Shown here: positions 23,756 through 35,916 of the stretch, in pieces
Layout of the letters: each line of letters starts with the position of its first letter
How positions within the stretch are numbered: position 1 is the stretch's first letter
Source: Cunninghamia lanceolata
Lineage: Eukaryota; Streptophyta; Pinopsida; Cupressales; Cupressaceae
Assembly: GCA_027924645.1 (NCBI GenBank)
Contig: BSBN01000037.1
Span: 310,001-374,000 of the forward strand
Reading direction: 5' to 3'
Length of the DNA stretch: 64,000 nt
The notes under the pieces: generated by a model
Databases searched by the model: none
Seen by the model: the letters and a program-made list of their open reading frames with translations, nothing else
What the model was told of the DNA's origin: nothing
Program-made: the position numbers and the translations under genes

Positions 23756-24648
23756 AACCCTTGTATCTATTAGGGTTTGGTTTTGAAAACCTCTCCAGAC
23801 ATCTTGAGGCAAAATGACCAATCCTATTACAAGCAAAACATTTGAGTGGTAATTTTCCTTCATATTTACCGGATCCTCTTGGTATTCTTCTGGCAATAAG
23901 AGTTTCAAGATCTGTAGTTTCTATTTCAATATCTTCAAGATCCTTCCTTTTCTTCACAAATCTATTTGATCTTGCAGAAGATATTTCACCCAGATCATAT
24001 CTTTGTTTTCCATATACATTGGCTTTGAATGCAGATTCAAACTTAGGAAGAGAATCACCAAATTCACTTAATTCAAAAGCTGAAATTTTGCCAACCAGGT
24101 GATCTCTTCTAACATCTGAAACAGTCCTGATCTTGTCTATAGCAACAACCTTATGTTTGTATGAATTAGGCAAAGATCTAAGCACTTTTGCCACAATCTT
24201 TGATTCTTCCAAAGTTTCGCCAGCACACCTGATCCCACAGATAAGTTTGTTTATCTTTTGCATGTAGATTGTGATGTTTTCATCTTCACTCATCCTCAGA
24301 TTTTCAAATTTTCCTCTCAGACTTTGTAGTTTGGCACATTTGACATATTCATCCTTCATACAGGTTCTCCAACTTCTTCCAGATTTCATGAGCAGTTTTC
24401 AGTCCAAAAACATTTGTCATTTCTGAATTAGTCAAGGCACTCAACAAGGCTTCTTTAGATCGAAGGTTATTTTCTGCATCTTTGATTTGATCTAGAGTTG
24501 AAGGACCTTTCTCTAGAGGTTCATACTTATCTTTGGTTATCAACCAATAAGCATCATCCATGCATTGTAAATGGCATTCCATGCGACTCTTCCAAACAGA
24601 GTAATTTGTTCCATCGAATCTTGGACTATCCTTCTTGTAAGTCGACAT
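23756..24648 (-). pseudogene. gag: E4 gag
   Basis: It starts at ATG 24648 (MSTYKKDSPRFDGTNYSVW), a typical copia Gag opening, and reads through HEIWKKLENLYEG before a frameshift near 24360. The second part has SLRGKFENLRM, VLRSLPNSY and a zinc knuckle CFACNRIGHFASRC (CX2CX4HX4C) near 23810-23850. The ATG lies about 40 bases downstream of the primer site. Confidence 0.88.
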
Positions 24649-24687
24649 CCTAGATCTCCTTGAGCGGTTAAGATTCTTCTAGAGGAA

Positions 24688-24703
24688 CCTTGCTCTGATA
24701 CCA
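24688..24703 (-). promoter_or_regulatory. E4 primer binding site (initiator-Met tRNA)
   Basis: The minus strand reads TGGTATCAGAGCAAGG two bases inside the 5' LTR, matching the plant initiator-Met tRNA complement over its first 12 positions. Confidence 0.92.
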
Positions 24704-24705
24704 AT

Positions 24706-26035
24706 TGTAGGACAACTGAGAGGGGGGATGAATTAGTTGTTCCTAATTTTTCTAAACTTTTAATCTTCTTTCTTGATTTACAACCAAATTAAAGATGTAA
24801 ACATTTAAGCATATATCAACACATTGAGTAGAAACAACATGAACACACAACACTAGAATTTTTGACATGGAAAACTTGGTTAAGGGAAAAACCACGGTGG
24901 GTGTTAAACCACAAAAATGTATACCCTGTTAAAAGTACTTAAGAAAATAGAAGGCACATGCCTTCGGGTGCACTGCCCAGAGCTCACTGCTCAAGAAGAG
25001 GTTCACTGCCTATAAGAAATTATGAATTACACAGAGATAATGAATTGAGAAATAGCATCTACATTCATGCCTAAATCAATCCCTTTGAAGGCTCACAAAA
25101 ACTTCTGCTCCTATCTTCAAATTCTTCTTCACTAACTCTTCACTCTATAATCCCTTCGCTCTTCTTCTTCTCTGCTTTGCTTTTGATCCTTTCTTCTGAT
25201 TTAATTAATTTCATACAAGGTTGATTTTCCACAACTCTTCAACAAGTATTTATACACTTCATCAACCTTGGAATGATCAACAAGGTTAGCTAAACTTAAC
25301 ACGGATCTTTACACTATTGGCCAAATAGCTGAGACTTGAAACTTCCTTCATTAACATACCATGCTTCATAAAATGCTCTTTAGATCATCTGCAACATGCC
25401 AAGAACATCTAGTCAGCTAAGACTGGGAAGAACATCAACCTCAAAGAAGATATCTCCAATCAACAAGCTCAAACTTCAATGCGAACCTCCAAAATAGTAG
25501 CCACACGATCCAGAAACCTCCACAAGAACATTTAATTCACCAATAACATTCACTCTAAACCAAATTACCAGAATCATTTGTATCTTCCTCCGGAACCTCA
25601 AGAACACTATCTGCCATGATTGTCAAACTAGAAAGATAGATTGTAGACCTCCAAACCACGAACCACTAGAGTTGATGATACACACTAACTTCCCAAACAT
25701 GCCTTCAGATCTGCAGACCATAATATTTCATTGTGGAGCAATCCGGACCAACTTACTGTCACACTGTCTCTTTTGAATACTGCAAAATCCAGTTCTACTC
25801 AGATGGCCATAACTTCTTCAAATCTTCATGCGGACTTCTCAATTCTTAACTGGAGCAACCTCTGACAATCCTCTACACAACCATATGGTCCGTATGCATT
25901 GATTGTCATTAATTTTCTCAATATCCTCAACAATTCGGTCTTCTATACAGACAGCAATAGGAAACAATTGACATCAATGGCAACAAGGATATGTTGACAT
26001 CAATGACAACACCACTTAGGCACATATTTGCAACA
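24706..26035 (-). repeat. E4 5' LTR
   Basis: It begins TGTAGGACAAC and ends TTTGCAACA, followed at once by the target duplication GTGGA (26036-26040). Confidence 0.93.
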
Positions 26036-26040
26036 GTGGA

Positions 26041-26510
26041 AAGTAGTCTTTCTTAGTGGCTTTGTTTAGTTCCCTGTAGTCTACACGCACTCTCTATTTT
26101 CCATTCTTTTTGGGAGCAATCACTAAAAGAGATACCCACTAACTGCCAAAGATGGGATAGATGAAACCTAATTGCAGCAATTTTTCTATTTCTGTTTTAA
26201 CTATCTCTTTCAGTGCTGGGTTTAGTCTCCTTTGAGGTTGTCTAAGTGGTTTAACATCTTTAGTATAGATATAATGGGTGAAGATCTTAGGGTGGATTCC
26301 TTTCATGTCCCCATATTCCCAAGAAAATGTTGTAGTATGAGACACCAAAAGGTCAATAAGTTTTGTTTCTTGCTCTCTTGTCAACCAGGTTTTAATGTTT
26401 AAAGTTTTTCCTGGTAAAACCATAATCTGCTTGGTGTCTTGATCAATGGATTGAATTGTATTATGCTCCCTTTTCATTGGATTTAAAGGACAGAAATGTG
26501 GTAGTAACAT
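26041..26510 (-). pseudogene. pol: E3 RT, N-terminal part
   Basis: The RT fingers precede the E4 insertion: LNPALKEIVKTEIEKLLQLG, then FIYPIFGS followed by a stop, and finally the VDYRELNKATKK motif running into the E4 target duplication. The partner half lies at 18271-18865. Confidence 0.82.
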
Positions 26511-27160
26511 GTAAAAGGTAGCAATGTCTCTATAAAAAGTTTCAGCACAGGGATGAAATTTGCCAAGGAACAGTGTGTTGTTGCTAAAAATTCTCTTTTT
26601 GGATCCTTAGAAAATTCTATCATATGGTTATCTATAATGATATGAGTAATGTCTTCAGGAGTGTCAGCATCTATATCCTCCCCCAAGTCTCCTAGGTGTT
26701 CAATGATGGTTACCATAGGCAAAGAGGCATTATTTTCTGTGTTATTGGGTTCATCAATCCAAACTTCACCTAAATATTTCATAGAGGGCTTAGCTGGGGG
26801 GATATAGAGAGATTTTATTCATGTCTATCCCATTGGATATAACCATATCCCCAGTGCTATAGTCAATTGATGTTACTGCAGTATCCAACCATGGTCTTCC
26901 TAAGATCAAGGGATAAGCATTCCTTTATTTTTTTGGCTCCAAAATCAGAAAATCAACTAAAAAGTATAATGACTCCACTATGAATGGGACATTAGTTAGC
27001 ACTCCTTTTGGAATTTCTACTGATTGATCAACTAACTGTAAAATTATAGAAGTGAGTTGAAGACCTGTAAGAGCTAGTTTGTCTAAAGTGTGGATTGTCA
27101 TAACATTGATTGTTGCTCCCAAGTCAACCAAAATATTTGATATCTCAACTCATGCAATGT
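26483..27160 (-). pseudogene. pol: E3 protease and protease-RT linker
   Basis: VDLGATINVMTIHTLDKL near 27075-27130 is the Athila-type aspartic protease motif (DLGA rather than DSGA), followed by ILQLVDQSVEIPKGVL and VDFLILEPK. An acidic linker (DLGEDIDADTPEDI near 26650-26690) leads to RT. Stops and frame changes are present. From 27161 to 27700 the sequence is degraded gag-pro linker with no clear domain. Confidence 0.72.
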
Positions 27161-27699
27161 GTACTGTGATAACAGGGTTGCCAGGGTCACCATACTTCAG
27201 GAGGAGAATCTCTACAACCAGCAGGTCAACTACCTTACCCTCCACCTAAATAGTTTTGGGAAAGTTTTTCTTTCTACCCTGTGTTTTGACACAATGCTGT
27301 TTAATAAACGGGTTGAGTTTTGGGACATCTCTAATGCCTTGTAGGAGTGGAATTTCAATGTTTAACTATCTAATTTATTGTAGCAATTCAGACTCAGTGA
27401 TAGGCTGAATTTCTTTACATGAGGTTTGTTTTGGGGCAACAATTTGTTTAAGTTGTTTAGGGAATGATGTTTGTTTTCCAATCTTTTGAGAAGTTCTAGA
27501 GTGCATCTCTGAAGATGTTCCAGAAGGAATCTCTAGAGGAACTCTAGAGTGATCTAAAGACTATTTTTGGGGCACTTTAGCGTTAGTAATCTCTTCCTAG
27601 GTTGTTATTTAGAGGAATTTGTGGATTCATGTTCATCAATAATCTTAACAATCAAAAGAGGAGATGGTCTTGGTAAAGCTTTTCCTGAATGGAGCTGGA

Positions 27700-29419
27700 G
27701 ATTAGTCAAATAGATAACATTTATTCTAGCCATGTTTTCCTGATCAGTTAGGTAAACTACTACTCCTTGTTTATTATGTCTCAAGTTTGCTATAGGTTGT
27801 GCAGGTAGGGGTGGCTAACTAACTGGTTCATTTTGAGGTTGATTTGGTACATTTGTTAGACCAGTTAAAAAACCTTTTTGTTAATTTGGATAGATCCTTT
27901 GTTGGCCTTGGTATGACTAGTTATAATTTTGTTGAGGATTCCATTGTTGTTACATGTGTTGTGGTCCAAACTTGGGCTAAAACTATTTTGGCCAATGTTG
28001 ACTGGGCCATGACTGATTTATCCCTTGTTGATTAGGCCATTGCTAGTTTTTCCAGTCTTGTGGCACCCATTGAGGAGGATTCATAGGACCATTCCACTAT
28101 GAATTCCATTGATTATTTCCCCAATTTGAAGGACCTCTAAAAGAAGGTTGATTTGGAAATTGGTTGTAGGGAAAATTACCAGTTTATTTTTGTCCAACAT
28201 AGTTTAACTCCTCTTCCACCTAATTTTTTTTCTTTATTAGCTTCTTCAAGACTGGGAGTTGGTCACATTGGTTGGTAGGATGGCTTTTATCATAGATCTG
28301 ATATATTTCAGCCTTATCTAAGGGACATTCTCGTAGAAGATGTTTGTTTCTACATCTTGGACAATAAATAGACAGTGGTTCAGTTGTTGTGTTTTTGCCT
28401 GAATCCCATCTAAAGTGGTGTTTATTTGTACTAAGATGTCTATTTTAAAATTGGTAAATTCTTCCATCAACTACCCTATGTCATTCTTTCCCTTAAGAGA
28501 CTTTGAGGTTCTAACCCCATATTGTGTCCTTGAGTAGTTCCTACAAGTTTTCTCAATTGATGGCATGTCCAGTTTGTTTATGTTTCCTTTTCCCATCAAA
28601 TCCAGTGCCTATTTTGACTCCTCCAATCCTCTAAAAAATAAAGCTCTAGATAGGCCATGTTCCAAGAGATTACCATATCTCTGTAGGGCAAAATTGAATA
28701 TGTTTAGATAGTCTTCTAAACTATCTTCTTATTTTTGCTTGGTTCTAAAAAGTTCCTCTTTCCTATCACTGATTCGGTAATAGTCCTAATATTTGTCAAG
28801 GAATTCAGTTTCCATATGATCACAAGAATGGATGGAATTAGGGGTTAATCCCATAAACCATCTCATGGCTGAATCTTTGAATATGGAGGGAAACAACTTT
28901 AACTTTTGATTATCAGAGCTATAATCATATTTTTGGCATATGACTTTGAACTTAAACATAAATTGGTTAGGATCCTTTTGAGGAATTCCTGTTTAGATAG
29001 TCTTCTAAACTATCTTCTTCTTTTTGCTTGGTTCTAAAAAGTTTCTCTTTCCTATCACTGATTCCACAATAGTCCTGATATTTGTCAAGGAATTTAGTTT
29101 CTATATGATCCCAGGAATGGATGGAATTAGGGGTTAATCCCATAAACCATCTCATGGCTGAATCTTTGAGTGTGGAGGGAAAAAACTATAACTTCTGATT
29201 ATTAGAGCTATAATCATATTTTTTGCATAGGACTTTGAACTCAAACATAAATTGGTTAGAATCCTTTAAAGGAATTCCCCTGAAGGTGGGAACTATAGAT
29301 GGGGAAATATTCTTCATGGGGGCATTGCCCTCAAGATCTAAGGCTATAGGATAAGAGAAGGTACTCCTTGGATTCCTAAGAGGATCTTGATTTTCATTGT
29401 CATCATGATTGTCTCCCAT
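27700..29419 (-). pseudogene. gag: E3 gag
   Basis: A true ATG at 29419 opens MGDNHDDNENQDPLRNPRST. The gag core has DSNQFMFEFKVLCKKYDY, a stop, then DSAMRWFMGLTPNSIHSWD and FLDKYQDYC. A 289-bp tandem duplication (28701-29278) repeats part of this core. Downstream is a Cys/His region (CPRC-----HLLRECPL, near 28320-28370) and a Q/N/W/P-rich stretch (about 27800-28200). Between the ATG and the primer site lies a leader of about 340 bases with no gene. Confidence 0.75.
28701..29278. repeat. 289-bp tandem duplication in E3 gag
   Basis: 28701-28989 and 28990-29278 are direct copies that begin TGTTTAGATAGTCTTC and TGTTTAGATAG, with scattered differences (for example ATATGATCACAAG versus ATATGATCCCAGG). 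The differences show the duplication is not an assembly echo of identical sequence. It repeats about 96 codons of the gag core. Confidence 0.88.
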
Positions 29420-29757
29420 GGTAACTAGATCAAGTGGGCTTTCTTAAGAATAAAAGGGGTCTAAGATATCAATTTGAACTTCCTTATTCTTCTCCTACAA
29501 ATGTTGGATGTATTATGAGATTATGTGATGTTTAGGGAATGGAGGAGTAATTGGGTTTGATGGTACTTCCAAGGTGTTAGATGAGGGATTTCCTTCCTCA
29601 AAGATACCCTGATCTACCCTACTACTTTCACCTATAGACCGAGGTTGGGTTTTTTGTTATTTTATAAACCTGCCTAGTGAATCTCTAGGTCTAACCATAC
29701 AAGATTAACCTAATTATATTTTAAGAACTACTAATTATGGTTTCTACCAACACTATT

Positions 29758-29775
29758 TTCCTGGCAACAACGCCA
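29758..29775 (-). promoter_or_regulatory. E3 primer binding site (Asp-tRNA-like)
   Basis: The minus strand reads TGGCGTTGTTGCCAGGAA four bases inside the 5' LTR. The Athila consensus is close to TGGCGCCGTTGCCGGGGA; the differences are mainly transitions. This supports both the strand and the Athila assignment. Confidence 0.8.
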
Positions 29776-29779
29776 CAAA

Positions 29780-30136
29780 TGACAAGGGTTGTTGTACCTT
29801 ACATTTAATTATAAATTAATTTGTCAAATCAATGACAATGTATCCATGGCTATCTACGGTAGGAACTGATAATTAGCAGTCCCAGAACTATCTTCTAAAA
29901 ACTAAACCTACTTGTCCATTCAGAATCATGCATTTAACCACTTTCTTGAAAAAAGATCTAATCCAAGAATCTGAAAGTACAATTTGCTGGAATGAACTAC
30001 TTAATCAGAAAACTGGAAAAATGGTAAATGGAATGAAACAACAATCTGATCTAAATTTACCAAAGCATTGAAGCTAAAGTAAGCAATTTCAAGAATCTAA
30101 TAAAACAATAAATACTAGCCTTCTCTCCTTTGGTGG
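29780..30136 (-). repeat. E3 5' LTR, left piece
   Basis: It matches the start of the left LTR (10869 onward) and ends at CTTTGGTGG, where E2 inserted. 30132-30136 is the E2 target duplication GGTGG. Confidence 0.88.
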
Positions 30137-32922
30137 TATTAGTACTCATTTTGGTCTGGAGTTGGGCTTTTAGTGTTTGCAGGTTTTCTCTTTTGGTCCT
30201 ATGTTTTTTCTAACTCCATCGGTGTGAGTTCACCTTTGTCTTGGCAACCATGTTCTTCACAATGGTATTTTCTTCCATCGCCAAGAGTTTCTCTATCGGC
30301 AGCAGTGTTACATTTTCCACCGACGAGGATGGTCAGGCCAATGAGGGATGTTCAATGTCATCGGCGTGAGTATTGTTATCGGCAAAGTTTTGTGGAGGTC
30401 CGCTGATGTATTTAACTCTGGCCGATGGAGTGTGGTTTGTTTATGCCATCAGCATGACATGGCATATCGGCGAGGGAGGTTATTGTCATTCCAACAGTTT
30501 GGGTCTCACCGACGGGCGATGTGAAGTGTCTATCGGCAGAAGTGTTTTGTGGTTCACCGATGCATTTGGTCTGGCCGATGTTGTTCATTGGCGTGTGTGT
30601 GGTCATCGGCGGGAGGAGTTCTGAGTTGGCCGATGGCGCATGTCTTGCCGAAGGTTAGCCCGTCGGTGAGAGTGGTTGTATCGGCGAGGAAGTTTTTGTT
30701 GGGCCGATGGTTTTGGTCACGCCGATGTGTTGTTTGGTTGGAATGTTTTCAAGGCTGTTGTTTATCGGCGTGACTTGGTGCATCAGGCAGATTGTGTAGA
30801 GTTTGGCCGACAGGGTTACTCTGGCCGATGAGGGTTGTGCAGTGTGGTCGGCGAGAGCTTGGTCTATCGATGAAGTTATTTTTGCTTCCACCGATGGGGG
30901 GGTCACCCCGATGGAGGATGCTATCGGAGTGACATTGCATATCGGCCAGGCAGGTGAAGGGTCCGGCGATGGTTGGTGTCTGGCTGACAAGGGGTGCGGA
31001 GGCTTCGTCGGTGAGATCAGTGATATCGGTGGAAGAATTTTTGGGCGAGCCAATGGAAGCGGTCTTGCCGAAGACCTGGAATGGATGTGGCGGTCGACAT
31101 GACTCGGTGTGTCAACGAAGGAAGTTTTGGTTGCCCCGACAGTCTATGTTTGGCCGATGGGGGATGTGAAGGAGGCATCGGTGTGACGCTGCGTATCGGG
31201 GAGGTTGGCAGAGTGTTCGCCGATGCAATGAGTTTGGCCTATAGGGTAGTTCAGGGCCTTCGTCGGAGTGACAAGGTATATCAGAATTGTGAGCTAGAGT
31301 TTGGCCGATGGGGTAAGTTTGACCGACGGGGTTTGGTATCAGTGGGATTTGGAGCGATGGGCTTTTGGCGGAGGGTTCATGGGTTGAGCGAGGCAAAATG
31401 CTCGACACTTAGTATGCTAGCAGCCCTGCTTATAAGGTGTTAGAATGGTCTCTGCAAGACGAATGTGGGATATTAAATCATGCAGATATGTGGGTCTTCC
31501 CGATGGTCTTGGTCAAGCTGATGGCGTGATATGCAAGGCAGAACATGCATATACAGGGTGCCTACATGGCACATCTTCACAGGACGACGACTTTTCAACA
31601 TGAATTTGGTGCCATCGATTTTCAAGCGATGGAATGATCGATGGCCATGTTTTAAAGTTGGTGCATTGGTTTTCTTTTGTGTCTTCAGGCTTGTTTCGAG
31701 CAGGAATTTTCCACATGAGTGATGCGACAGTCTCCATGAGAAGATGTGGGTGGTTGAGCCATCAATGGCGATTTGCAGAAGCATGGGCAAACAGTTGAAC
31801 AACCATGTACCTGGTTTGTGACGGAGAATTTTCCAACGGTGGCACAAGGCTCGAGTTCATCTGCCCCTTGTCCTTTTCTTGCTTCTCCATGTTTTGTCCC
31901 CTGCTGCTTTTAATTTTTGAAGTCCATCTTCCTCAGAATGAATGTATCTGGCAAATTTTGAAATCTGCCATGTAATTAATTGCTCAAGATATACTTTCTG
32001 GCTGTTTTAAGCAGACTGTGTTACTCTTTCTGGGGTTGTTGGAAACTTGGACAACTTTTTTGGTGTTGCAATAGGAATACAACCTTCTGGTGACCCTATT
32101 TCAGGTTTCTCTGGTAGTTTATGAATTGTATGTTTTATGTATTATGCACAGAATTATCAATTTCATGTTGACTTAAATGAATAATGTTTCATAACATGTA
32201 TTTGGTTATTTGTCTCCAAACTGAATGTGTTTTTCTTTTGACTCTGAACATCTAAGGGGTGTTATGGATTCTAGAATATAGGTTTTCTATGTTGAATGCT
32301 TAGTCTCTTACCTCTGCTCAAGGAGTAGATTGAGGAGAATACATTGCAGAAAGGATAGTTGTAAGCAGAAATAACCTAATACTCTCTCTTGGGTATTGTC
32401 TGTAAGGCAGACATGTTAAATACCCCTTGAAATATGATGTTTTATGTCTGTGGTAAACATACACATATGTATGTCTACTGACTCCGAGCCCTAGATAGGC
32501 ACCGATCTGGCTTGGTATCTCTGTTGTAACCCAAGGTCCTAGTTTCACATCCATATGCAAATCAAATTCAAACTTCAACCACAACCATTAGGACTGTAGA
32601 AGTAGTTTTAGGATCCAAAGTCCTCTGTCTACAACTGAACATAGGCCCAAAGCTAGCCCCTTTGCTCTTATTTCACAGTTTCGGTCTACTTACAAGAGGA
32701 CTTATCTACTTTGTGTCAGCATCCCAGTCTTTGCATAGTTATATCTCATGGGTGTTGAGTAGGGAATACCCCCCTAGGTTTTGCAGAGTCTGAAGAAGAA
32801 GAGGAGATAAAAATAGAGTCTATCTCCTACATTGTTGGCCCCTGGCCTAGAGATCATGTTGATCACTGGCTACCTTGTAGGGAAGTCTGAGAATGAGTAT
32901 CCAGTCAGGGAAAAAACCAACA
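30137..32922 (+). repeat. E2 5' LTR
   Basis: This long LTR ends GGAAAAAACCAACA. Its first 1.2 kb is a CG-rich repeat array (separate entry); the rest is ordinary AT-rich sequence. It lacks 21 bases present in the other LTR near 32330, where TTGA flanks the missing piece. Confidence 0.92.
30214..31400. repeat. CG-rich ATCGGC/GCCGAT array in E2 5' LTR
   Basis: Short words TATCGGCG, CATCGGC, GGCCGATG, ACCGACGG and TCGGTGAG alternate, several dozen times by eye, roughly every 20 bases with a pair about every 40. The two words are partial reverse complements, so the array can be read as alternating half-sites. Many copies are decayed by one transition (CCAATG, TCAGC). GC content is far above the surroundings, and the lack of TAA/TAG makes long spurious open frames on both strands. 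I assign no protein. Confidence 0.8.
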
Positions 32923-32928
32923 TAAAAT

Positions 32929-32946
32929 TGGTGACTCCGCTGGGGA
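32929..32946 (+). promoter_or_regulatory. E2 primer binding site
   Basis: TGGTGACTCCGCTGGGGA lies six bases after the 5' LTR. It starts with the required TGG and resembles the sites reported for Tat/Ogre elements (Arg-tRNA type), though I cannot name the tRNA with certainty. Confidence 0.75.
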
Positions 32947-33041
32947 CTCTGTGAAAAGAACCCTGATTTTTAGAAGAAAACAGTTCCTAGTTATAGGTGG
33001 CGACTCCGAACAATCTCCCAACCGGTCAAAGTGAAATTTAT

Positions 33042-34721
33042 ATGCAAGGGAGAAGATCCCAACATAATCCTCTATTTGAAGAGTTACCAATAGAAATAAG
33101 GATGATGTATAGAAGAAAGGGAACCGTTTCAGCTAGTCATGAGGGTTCCCCCAAGAATACTGATGATGCTCAGGATAACCCTAGGCCATCAGGACAGCAT
33201 GTGCCTTATTTTTCAAATACATAAGCTGATATTCAAGGCGCATATGAGAGGCAATAGGGTGGTAGTTTAAGAATGAGGTCAAAGGTGTTCCAAGAACGCC
33301 CTTTCTTAGACCCTGGTGAAAGATTTGAAGAGGCAGAATCTCTAAGGGATGATGAAGATGATGACCAGAATGGTATGAGACCATCTACCTCCATGCCTAA
33401 AGAAGAACAGTTAGCTGAAGAAATCAAAAGCCTAAGAGCAGAATTAGAATATCTACAAGCAATGAAAGACAGAGATGACATGAGATAGAAAGTGCAAGCT
33501 CTGAGAGTTGCTCAGAATGATTCAGTTCCTACCCTTGAAAATGCAAATATGCAGAGACATCAGTAAAGAAATGAAGTGCAGCATCAGCATAATGATCAAA
33601 GACAGAATGTAAATGATGCCAAAATACCATTAAACAATGTAAGAAATCAGAATGTAAACAGAAATGCCAATGCTAATCAGTTTGATAGACAACCCATGCA
33701 GTTGGATAGATTCAAACAGCTAGTGTTTGATGGTATTCCTGGTTATCCTAACCCCATTGACAAGCATGTAAGGCTTCAAGTGCCAAAGTTTCTAGGAAAC
33801 AACACTGTGTCAGGGGAAGATCATCTAAAAGCTTTTCAAAATATCATGGACAACTTTGAGGTTAAGCATGAGGATGTTTTCATGAAGTCATTCATACAGT
33901 CTTTAGTAGATGAGGCTAGAGAATGGTATAAAAATCTACCTGATCAGAGCATTTCATCATGGGATGATTTCAAAAGGATGTTTAAGGAGCAGTATGGTGA
34001 CAAAACTGACCGTAGCTTTTTTGTAAATGTGTTCACTAGTATCACCAAAGGGTCAAATGAGCAGGTTGCAGATTTTAATGCAAGATTTACTAAAGTATTG
34101 AACAAATTGCCACATCACATGAGGCCAAATGAACCAATGTGCATAATATTGTATATTAATGCTTTTGATGCCAAAACAACATATGGGTTAAGAGATAAAG
34201 GTCCTGCTACTCTCAGGGATGCTTTCAAGATAGCAATAAATATTGAGAATAATAGGAAAGCATCAGGCAAGACAAACAGGAGGGATGATGTGAAAATTCT
34301 GCAGAATCCAAACAAGCCTCAAAACACTCAAGGTAATACATCTGCCCCTGAAGATAAAATAGACAAATTGGCAAATGTTGTTAAGGACCTAAGCTATAGA
34401 CTGGCTAGAAGTGAAAAAGGGATAGGTCCTGATAGGCAAGCTTACCAAAGACAAGAAAAGAGACCATCATTGCATGATATGCCATATAATACTAATTGGC
34501 ACAATGGTAGGCCTGTATTTCCACATAACAACACAAATCAAAGAGCTCAACATACCAAGGAAACTCCTGATCCTTTGAAGAAAACTATAAATATTGTTGA
34601 TGATACTCCATGGTGCATAATCTGTCATATGCTACATTCACAGTCACAATGCATGATTGCTCAGTCTTTGTATGATAATGATGTATCCTGTAATGAATGC
34701 AATAAGCCACATTATGTATAG
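33042..34721 (+). pseudogene. gag: E2 gag
   Basis: From ATG 33042 the frame runs to a TAG at 34719, with stops at about 33222, 33258, 33486 and 33564. A charged N-terminal region with a coiled-coil stretch (EEQLAEEIKSLRAELEYLQ near 33405-33460) precedes the gag core (RLQVPKFLGNN, then DHLKAFQNIMDNFEV, AREWYKNLPDQSISSWDDF and DFNARFTKVLNKLP). The end has a zinc-knuckle-like CIICHMLHSQSQC (CX2CX3HX4C). The start could be elsewhere, since the frame is also open just upstream without an ATG. Confidence 0.82.
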
Positions 34722-35916
34722 GATGATGATGTTAATATGTTGTCCATAAGTAGTGGACACCCTCCTCATGATGCTAATGAGAGTACAAATGATGGAACTC
34801 AGGCCTGTCAACAGGTTTTTTATGATGAGGATAATGAAGATAGTTATGTGTATGCTCAGGGCTCACATAGTTTTTTGAGTAACCTGCAGTGACCTTCTGA
34901 TGAGGAAATTAGGGCCCTCACAGCTGTAGCAGTGGCCCAAGTCAAAAGCAATTACAATCTTAGAGGTAAAGCTCAGATAAGCAGCCCACATCAGCCAGAA
35001 GGCATTTCTGCAAGTTAGCCAATGCATAGTCATAAGGGGATTGAACCACAAAAAAGGCAGTGGGGTAATAACAAGCAAAATTTTAAGCAAAGAACAGGTC
35101 ATGAATCTCAAGGACCAGAAAATAGAATCCCCCAAGTTGAGGATCAGGGCAAAAGTTCCCAAAACAAGAATGACAGTCAAGTAGCCATAAAGACTAAGGC
35201 CGGATCAGTTCAAGATAAGAATAAAACCATGGAGCAAGCTACAACTGTCATACAAAATTATGCTCCATTTGATATAGCTCAAGTCTTGTCTCAGGTAAAG
35301 GTTTCTGTCCCATTGATGGAACTCATGAGGGTTGAAGAAATCAAGAATAGGACAGTATCCCTAATTTCAGGAGTGCCTTGTCAAGCTAAACGAAATGTTC
35401 AGGTCCAAGGTGAGAAGCAGGCCTTGTGCAATGAAGAGGAAGAGGTCCCTGAGGTGTATTTAGGGGTGACCATGACAAAGTGCCCTTCACAAGTGGAGCC
35501 ATTTTATGTATCCCTGGTTATAAATAGAAAAGTAATTAGAAATTGTATGCTTGATTCTGGAGCATCTACAAATATCATGCCTTTAGCCATCATGCAACAC
35601 GCTGGATTGAAAATAGACAAGGCATGTGGAAAATGTTATGCTATGGATGCCAGAGAGGTACCAGTTATTGGAATCATGAAGGAAGTGGATTTCAGACTGG
35701 CAGCATTTCCTGAAAAGAGCTACAAAATGAATATAATAGTGGTTGACATCAAGCCACAGTATGGTATGCTGTTGTCAAGAAGATGGGCAGCACTGATTGG
35801 TGGAAGTATGTAGCTGGACCTGTCATATGCCATGATTCCAATGAATGGCAGGGATGTTAAACTGATCAGAGAAGAAAGATCATCAGAGACAGTGGAGAAT
35901 CAAGAATCAGAAGAAT
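34722..35916 (+). pseudogene. pol: E2 gag-pol linker and protease
   Basis: It continues the gag frame through stops at about 34719, 34890 and 35019. The linker is Q/N/K-rich. The protease motif CMLDSGASTNIMPLAIM has its catalytic Asp codon at 35553-35555, and the second conserved part reads NIIVVDIKPQYGMLLSRRW near 35730-35790. Stops follow at about 35811 and 35914. Confidence 0.85.

Larger units (their letters stand above)
18866..26035 (-). mobile_element. E4: Ty1/copia LTR retrotransposon nested in E3
   Basis: This 7.17-kb element has LTRs of 1328 and 1330 bp, target duplication GTGGA at 18861-18865 and 26036-26040, an initiator-Met primer site and a polypurine tract. Coding order on the minus strand is gag, protease, integrase, RT, RNase H, the defining Ty1/copia order. 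It sits inside the E3 RT: the fingers are at 26041-26510 and the palm at 18271-18865. By eye the LTRs differ at about 22 of the first 315 bases. Two frameshifts and several stops make it non-autonomous. Confidence 0.95.

Noticed and set aside
30373..31443. Several overlapping open frames on both strands in the E2 LTR array, repeated at about 39857-40899
   Set aside because: They arise because the CG-rich array has few stop codons. The proteins show no domain, both strands are equally open, and the two LTR copies do not conserve any one frame.
31473..31847. Minus-strand frame of 124 codons, also present at 40929-41303
   Set aside because: It lies in LTR sequence, has no domain, and both copies exist only because the LTR is duplicated.
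32318..32584. Minus-strand frame near the 3' end of the E2 LTR, also at 41774-42061
   Set aside because: A shadow in repeated LTR sequence on the strand opposite to the element; the extra codons in one copy come only from the 21-bp difference between LTRs.
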